NCBI GenBank assembly: GCA_963693315.1 | Contig: OY856186.1 | Coordinates: 459,295,360-459,359,359 of the forward strand | Length of the DNA: 64,000 bases | DNA from: Diogma glabrata | Taxonomy: Eukaryota > Arthropoda > Insecta > Diptera > Cylindrotomidae | Direction: 5' to 3' | Shown here: positions 57,800 through 64,000 of the stretch, piece after piece | Numbering within the stretch: the stretch's first letter is position 1 | Layout: each line of letters begins with the position of its first letter | Made by a program: the position numbers and the translations under genes | The notes under the pieces: model-generated | What the model saw: the letters and a program-made list of their open reading frames with translations, nothing else | Database searches by the model: none | Told to the model about the DNA's origin: nothing

Positions 57800-58080
57800 A
57801 TTCAAAAATCAATTTTGAACAACTCAAAAATCAATTTTGAGAAAAATATTATTAATTCAAAAATCAATTTTGAACAACTCAAAAACAATTTTGAGAAAAA
57901 TAATAATAATTCAAAAATCAATTTTGAACAACTCAAAAATCAATTTTGAGAAAAATATTATTAATTCAAAAATCAATTTTGAACAATCAAAAACAATTTT
58001 GAGAAAAATAATATTAATTCAAAAATCAATTTTGAACAACTCAAAAACAATTTTGAGAAAAATATCAATTTAAAAAAAAA
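57800..58080 (+). repeat. Leader minisatellite, right part
   Basis: Continuation of the 56160-56340 array: TCAAAAATCAATTTTGAACA followed by ACTCAAAAA.CAATTTTGAG and AAAAATATTATTAA. Short frames through it (57737-58073) are chance openings. Confidence 0.85.
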
Positions 58081-58138
58081 AAATCAAAATTTGGACAAAA
58101 TTCAACAATTAATTTTGAGAAATTTTTTGTTTATCACC

Positions 58139-58642
58139 ATGGACGCAAATCAATTCAAGCAGTTCATGCAAGAACAACAACAACAAATGTTAGAGTTAAT
58201 AATAAAATTAACTGGAAATGCTAACACCAAACCAAATCAAGATGAAGATAAACCAGAAATTCAACAAGCGTCAACACAAGAAAAATTGATGGAAAGCTTA
58301 TCAGCATCAATCGAAACATTCAGACCTTCAGAGGGTTACACTTTTGACGCATGGTATCGCAGATACAAGGATCTTTTCAAGGAGGATGCAAAATCGTTAG
58401 ACGACTTTGCAAAAGTACGCTTACTATTACGTAAACTAGATACACCAGCGCATGAAAAATTCCTAAACATTATACTACCAAAAGAAACAAAGGATTTATC
58501 GTTTGAAGAAACCATAGATTTATTAAACAAAACATTTGGTAGACAAGAAATCTTTCATCTAAGATATCAATGTCTACAATTATCAAAATCAGATTCAATT
58601 GATATCATTACACATGCTGCAAACGTCAATAAAAAAATGTGA
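58139..58642 (+). pseudogene. gag: gag, N-terminal part (frame-broken)
   Basis: It starts at ATG 58139 in a good initiation context (CACCATGG), MDANQFKQF. The protein has a Gln-rich N-terminus and then the capsid-like region (FDAWYRRYKDLF, LLLRKLDTPAHEKF, SFEETIDLL) expected for gypsy Gag. The frame ends at 58640-58642 because an A-run (ATAAAAAAATG) carries one base that shifts it. The remainder of Gag continues in the frame beginning ~58599. The product would form the particle that packages element RNA. Confidence 0.85.
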
Positions 58643-59531
58643 AGATTTTCAAATTAATAAAATTTCACCAGAACAATTTAAATGCTTAATGTTCGTTGCA
58701 AGTCTTAATTCACCGAGGGATAACGAAATCAGAACTCGATTACTCTCAAGACTGGATACTGAAAATGACGTAGATCCAATGTCGCTCGACAAATTAGTTA
58801 CTGAAACTCAACGAATAATCAATTTGAAACAAGACACAGCAATGGTTGAATCACCAAAGCATTCAACAATCGTCAACGCAATGTTTCAAAACAAAAAACA
58901 AAGCAATTTTCCTCAAATTACAAAACAGCAAAGCAAGTTTGTTGAAAGTAGATCAACAAAACCAAGTAAAATACCTCCAACACCATGCTGGATGTGTGGC
59001 GGTATGCACTATTTAAGTGACTGCAATTTTAAAGAATATAAATGTTCAAAATGTCAAAAAGTAGGTCACAAAGAGGGTTATTGTCGTTCAGAAAAATACA
59101 CAGGTACAAAACCGAAGTTCAACAAGCAAAATATCAGTCATTACAACGATCGCAGAAACAATAGTAAAAATAGTTACAAGAACGCAAATAATACACATAT
59201 ATATTCTTGTGGCTCATTAACGTCAGAAAAGCAAAATGAGCGTAAATATATTGATGTCATAATCAATAACATACCAATAACACTTCAGATCGATTCAGCA
59301 TCTGATTTAACAATAATATCAAGAAAAATATGGGAAAAATTGAGATGTCCAAATAACATCACCAATCCAAGTCATCAAGGCATCGGTACAGCATCCAAAC
59401 ATACAATTCAATTCATCGCTCAATTCGAAGCTGAGATGAAAGTCCCGTCAATCAACCAACAACAATCAGGCAGATTCTTCGTAGCAGATATCGAAGGTCT
59501 CAATGTTTTGGGCATTGATTGGAAAGGCTGA
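58630..59531 (+). pseudogene. gag-pro: gag C-terminus (zinc knuckles) and aspartic protease
   Basis: This continues Gag in another frame. Counting from 58599, zinc knuckles are C130-C133-H137-C142 and C149-C152-H157-C162. The protease active site is D232-S233-A234 in LQIDSASDLTII; most gypsy proteases have DTG or DSG, and a DxA form fits the variation known in Mag-like elements. The region closes with VLGIDW, where polyprotein cleavage to RT is expected. The frame stops at TGA 59529-59531. The following RT frame also has a stop just upstream, so the link between protease and RT is broken or uses recoding. Confidence 0.85.
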
Positions 59532-59535
59532 TTGA

Positions 59536-62452
59536 TTGGGGATCTGGGAACAGAAAATTGCAGACATCTGCAATATCATACAAAAATCACCAGAACCAGC
59601 TATCATACAACTTAAACATGAATTTGAGGAATTATTCAATGATCAGGCAGGTCATTGTACAAAAGTAACACCTCATATTCATCTCAAACAAAATTCAAAA
59701 CCGGTATATCGACCGAAACGACCAGTACCTTTCGCATCACTGCAGCTTGTAGAAGACGAATTAAATCGACTACAAGAACGTGGCATAATTACTCCAATAG
59801 ATTTCAGTGAATGGGCTGCACCAATAGTAGTTGTAAAAAAAACCAAATGGTAAGATACGCATTTGTGCAGATTACTCAACGGGACTCAACGCATGTGTTG
59901 AACCAAATGAATATCCAATTCCAAATCCGGAAGATATGTTCGCTAGCATCTCAGGCAACAAAATTTTCAGCAAAATTGATTTATCTGATGCATACTTGCA
60001 TATAGAAGTAGATGATGAATCAAAGAAATTACTGACGATAAACACACACAGGGGATTGTTTACCTTCAATAGGTTAGCACCAGGTATCAAATGTGCACCA
60101 GGCATATTTCAGCAAACAATTGATGCAATGATAGCAAAACTTAACAATACAAGTGCATATTTCGATGATATTTTCGTATATTCAAAAGATGTAGAAAGTC
60201 ATATGTAAACATTAAAAGAACTTTTCAAAAGGTTACAAGATTTCGGGTTCAAAATTAAAGAAGAAAAGTTAAATCTATTACAGCAAGAAATAAAGTATTT
60301 AGGCTGTATAATAAATCAAGAAGGCATTACATCAGATCCAAACAAGATAGAAGCGATCAAAACAATGCCACCACCGAGAAACGTATCTGAACTTAGATCG
60401 TTTCTGGGTAATTGCGCCAAATTTGTAAAGAATTTACATGATATCAGAAAACCGTTTGATCATTTATTAAATGCAAACGTAAAATGGGAATGGTCAGAAC
60501 AATGTGAAACAGCATTCCAAAAAGTAAAAGCAGTTTTATCATCAAAATTATTATTAACACATTATGATCCAGCACTGCCAATAATAGTATCGGCAGATGC
60601 AAGTCAAAATGGAATAGGTGCTACAATCGCACACCGTTTTCCAGATGGAACAGAAAAAGCCATCGCACATGCATCACATTCATTGGCTAAAAATGAACAG
60701 CAATATAGTCAGATAGAAAAAGAAGGTCTAGCATTAGTATACGCAGTAAAGAAATTCAATAAGTATTTGCTAGGTAGAAAATTTACACTCATGACCGATC
60801 ACAAACCACTTCTACACATTTTTGGTTCAAAGAAAGGAATTCCAGTACATACTGCTAACCGTCTTCAAAGATGGGCATTAACGCTATGTAAATACGATTT
60901 CAACATTAGATATATATCAACAAACCAATTTGGGAACGCAGATGTTTTATCAAGATTAATATCATCATCACAATCAAACGATGAAGATCTTGTCATCGCA
61001 TGTATGCAAAAACAAAATCAATTCGATGACGAAGTTGAACAAAACATCGCAGTGTTACCTATTACTCGTGAAATGATACAAATAGCAACAGGAAATGATA
61101 GAATTTTACATCAAGTAACTGAATTCATCAGCTCAGGATGGCCAGGCAAACTGGGAAATAATCAAAATCCTGAGTTATCAAATTTCTTCAACAGAAGAGA
61201 ATCATTATCAACATCAGGTGGATGTATTTTATTTGGAGACAGAATTGTCATTCCATACAAGTTTCGTTCATTAATTCTACAAACTTTACATAAATCACAT
61301 GTAGGAATCAATGCTATGGAAATGTTAGCAAGATCCTACGTATATTGGCCAAACATAGACAACGACATCACAAATATTGCACGAGAGTGTGGTCGTTGTG
61401 CTGAAAATGCAAAAATGCCAATCAAAACACTTCTCCAATCATGGCCAAAAGCGTTACGTCCAATGCAACGTATACACACAGATATAGCAGGTCCAATTGA
61501 GGGTAAGTGGTACCTCATATCAGTAGATTCATACTCCATGTATCCAAACGTGTCAGAATGTAGCAACATTACATCATCAAAATGTATAGAAGATTTAGCA
61601 GAATTCTTTGCATTATTTGGAAATCCTGAAACGTTAGTCACAGACAACGGAACACAGTTTAGCAGTGCTGAGTTCGACGAATTTTGCAAGTCACGTGGAA
61701 TTGAACACATTAAAACACCTCCATATCATCCAATGTCGAACGGACGTGCAGAACGTTTTGTAGATACACTAAAAAGAACAATAAAAAAATCAAAAGGGGA
61801 AGGAACGAATAAACAAATTATCACAAGATTTCTTCATGTATATCGTTCTACACCAAATAGAAGAAATGAAAACCAATTATCTCCAGCAGAGTTATTCATA
61901 AACAAACAAATTCGGAATAACTTGGATTTATTACGAGAAAAACTACCGAGATCATCAGATCGCAATGTAGAACAAGAAAAACAGTACAATCGCCATCATG
62001 GGGCACGACAACGTGTATTTTACAAAAATGATAAAGTATATGCTTTAGTATACAAAAATCAGAAACCATATTGGGTAAAAGCAAGCATAGTCGAACGCAG
62101 AGGCAAAGTCACATACAATATAAGGCTTTGTGAACGGAATAGAATACTTCGTTCATCGGCGAATCAACTTAGATTACGTTATGTATCAGATCAACGTGAT
62201 CATGAATACAATTCAGATAGTTTGCCACTTGACACATTAATAGTCGCAAACACTCAGCAACCACATCAACAATTTGAACAACAAACTCCACACCAACAAG
62301 TTGAACAACAAACTCCACACCAACAAGTTGAACAACAAGCTCCACATCAACAGATGGATTCCGGACACAGATGTAGTCATCCACAACGGGAACGCCGTAT
62401 TCCTTCATACCTGAAGGAGCATCAACATCAACTTAAGCAAGGGAGATGTTAG
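59536..62452 (+). pseudogene. pol: pol: reverse transcriptase, RNase H and integrase (frame-broken)
   Basis: RT starts in one frame (59536-59853: PVYRPKRPVPFASL, ERGIITP, WAAPIVVVKK). An A8 run at ~59839 shifts it, and RT continues in the frame 59854-62452 with DLSDAYLHIEV, LAPGIKCAPGIFQ and the catalytic YFDD. A TAA at 60206-60208 breaks that frame once. From 60365 the residues number 1-695: RNase H has D78, E118, D145 and D193; the integrase zinc finger is H309-H312-C342-C345; the DD35E triad is D373, D427 and E463. A Gln-rich repeated QQTPHQQVEQ tail follows before the polypurine tract. The enzymes copy element RNA to DNA and insert it, but this copy would need its breaks bypassed. Confidence 0.92.
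62434..62446 (+). promoter_or_regulatory. Polypurine tract
   Basis: AAGCAAGGGAGA directly before the 3' LTR, the primer for plus-strand DNA synthesis. It overlaps the end of pol. Confidence 0.7.
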
Positions 62453-62701
62453 GTGCTGCCACCTAACGAACAATAGTGTAACATAAAGTTAGCAGTTCAC
62501 CTTTTCGAACAGTCTTAAAAAGGTTTTTCTCATACGTCAGATATAAACAAGGATGGTGATAAATATACACTCTGTAAAAGTGAACATAATAAAAAGCTGT
62601 TTAATAAACGTGAATTATTTATTGTTATTTCGCATGGAATAATTATATATGTTAGGCAACATCAGGAGTCACCTCATAAATAATAAACCAAGAACCTAAC
62701 A
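62447..62701 (+). repeat. 3' LTR
   Basis: 255 bp, TGTTAGG...CCTAACA; pol ends six bases inside it. Confidence 0.95.
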
Positions 62702-62706
62702 TTTAC

Positions 62707-63007
62707 TAATATCCAAATTTTCTTTAACGATGAATGTTGATTTTAACATTGAATAATTTGACCATATTGTTGAAGACTTTTTTGTCTGCGATAGTTCACC
62801 AAAATATACCAATAACACATCTTGAGAATAAAAATTTCCTGTTTTTTTGTTCTTACACCAATTGATAAATAATAGGTAAGCTTTTTCATACGGACTTTAG
62901 ATTTTTCAGGCAACAGATCTAAAGATATGTTTTAAATAAATTTTTATTTATTGTAAAAAATTAAATAAATAAAAAGGTATTTTGTTTGATCTCCAAGTTG
63001 TTGTATA
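62707..63007. other. Non-coding flank
   Basis: Right flank of the LTR element. No feature is recognised. Confidence 0.35.
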
Positions 63008-63194
63008 TTAAATGAAATCAATAATTTAAATTAATAAATTATTGTTAAATTGAATCACCAAACAATCTTTTTAGTAAGTATATTTATTTATTGACGCGTT
63101 TCGAATATTAAATATTCATCATCGGTACAAAAAATATGACTTGGTGATTCAATTTAACAATAATTTATTAATTTAAATTATTGATTTCATTTAA
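63008..63194 (-). repeat. 54-bp perfect inverted repeats around a hammerhead-like core (Penelope type)
   Basis: The left arm (63008-63061) and right arm (63141-63194) are exact reverse complements (TTAAATGAAATCAATAATTT ... GAATCACCAA). The 79-bp core, read on the minus strand, has TGATGA, a short self-complementary AATATTTAATATT, CGAAAC, then GCGTC and AATAAATAAATA. That is the order of a hammerhead ribozyme core (CUGAUGA, stem II, GAAAC, minimal stem III, cleavage after GUC) as described in Penelope-like element pLTRs. The base before TGATGA is A, not the required C, so catalysis is doubtful. No reverse transcriptase lies nearby. Confidence 0.45.
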
Positions 63195-63199
63195 CAGAT

Positions 63200-64000
63200 C
63201 TAAAGTTAAATTGTTGGCTGCTTCTTTTATATGAGGTGAAGTTAGGCTTGCCAGAATTTTCAAAACTCAAATCGGGACAGTACAGAAAAATTTTTTTTAT
63301 TTTCTTTGAATTAATTTATTAAGCTTTTAAGAATAAACTAAATTTAATAGGAACACAAAAATTGGCAAGATTACTTGAACTATAAGGCGCAAGTGGATTT
63401 TTTTTATTATTTTTATCGTAAAATTTAGTAAAAGGGGCTGTTTAACTTATAAGCACTTAGGAAATAAAACAAAAATTAAAAAAACAAAAAATTCTTGTCA
63501 AAACAGTGTAATTTTGAATGGATTTTGGTTTTTTCAGAGGCCTGTATCTTGGACCCCGGGTCTGATATACAACTCGTTTTGGTTTTATTCGCTTCAGTGA
63601 GTATATGAAATAAAAAAAATCTTGGCACCTAAGTAGAAGTAATATCCCACAAAAGTTCACCTTCTCCAAAAATTCATTAACTTTATATAAAAATTCAGTT
63701 AACCTAATATCACATCGAATTATTAAAATAATAAATTAAAAAATATAATATTATTAGTATTGAATACTAAAGCTGGTTAGTATACAAAGTCAGTATTTAT
63801 TGCTACTTTTAGCAAGATCTTTTTGGCATTTTCATTTTATAGTTAAAGGTATAGAAAAATAATTAAATATTGTCAAAATATTAAATTTAAATACTTACTA
63901 CAGATTTAAACTATAAAAGATTTAACTATCCGAACTAGCACCAAAACGTGCATAAAACAAACACCACAACTTCAATGATATTATAACTTATTTTGAGAAC
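63200..64000. other. AT-rich non-coding stretch
   Basis: No gene; the 70-codon opening at 63457-63669 has no motif. Confidence 0.35.

Larger units (their letters stand above)
55679..62701 (+). mobile_element. Complete Ty3/gypsy LTR retrotransposon (Mag/CsRn1-like) with a nested LINE
   Basis: Two LTRs (55679-55934 and 62447-62701) enclose gag, protease, reverse transcriptase, RNase H and integrase in gypsy order. TTTAC flanks both sides (55674-55678 and 62702-62706), a 5-bp target duplication. The LTRs differ by a single extra C. The leader contains a minisatellite split by a truncated LINE (56364-57795). The coding frames are interrupted in several places, so this copy is defective even though its LTRs suggest a recent insertion. 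Confidence 0.95.

Overview
This is an AT-rich eukaryotic window, most likely from an insect. The evidence is the repeat content: metazoan non-LTR retrotransposons, a Mag/CsRn1-like Ty3/gypsy element, a Helitron remnant, foldback elements and many MITE-like repeats. I see no convincing host protein-coding gene, rRNA gene or functional tRNA. The window reads as intergenic or intronic DNA built from layered mobile elements, and almost all small ORFs are chance openings in AT-rich or repetitive DNA.

Layout. 1-2.6 kb: a minus-strand non-LTR retrotransposon with a zinc-knuckle ORF1 joined by an ATGA overlap to a second ORF that leaves the window. 4.57-6.5 kb: a composite repeat with a ~130-bp minisatellite core; its two ends recur inverted at 52.3 and 55.2 kb. 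7.52-8.18 kb: a solo LTR with a 4-bp target duplication. 9.45 kb: a tRNA-like SINE head. 10.0-11.5 kb: a ~1.47-kb near-perfect palindrome. 14.2-14.7 kb: a decayed 3' end of a CR1/jockey-like LINE. 16.0-16.9 kb: a MITE nested in its own family, with another copy at 44.4 kb. 17.9-20.9 kb: an intact 1002-residue endonuclease-reverse transcriptase ORF. 21.1-22.0 kb: a MITE inside a MITE. 25.2-26.3, 29.2-30.2 and 33.6-35.9 kb: three elements with long inverted repeats, the middle one holding a Tc1/mariner-type transposase remnant. 36-43 kb: essentially featureless AT-rich DNA. 43.0-50.1 kb: dense non-autonomous repeats, including a 163-bp insert whose empty site and target duplication can both be seen. 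52.3-55.2 kb: a Helitron helicase remnant and Helitron 3' terminus inside the second copy of the composite repeat. 55.7-62.7 kb: a complete LTR retrotransposon with nearly identical LTRs and a truncated LINE lodged in its leader. 63.0-63.2 kb: 54-bp perfect inverted repeats around a hammerhead-ribozyme-like core of Penelope type.

Two elements look young. The 17.9-kb LINE ORF is intact. The 55.7-kb LTR element has LTRs differing by one base and a matching TTTAC target duplication, yet its gag-pol frames are broken, so it was probably mobilised in trans (or carries homopolymer sequencing errors). The rest is an archive of cut-and-paste, rolling-circle and retrotransposition events, many nested.
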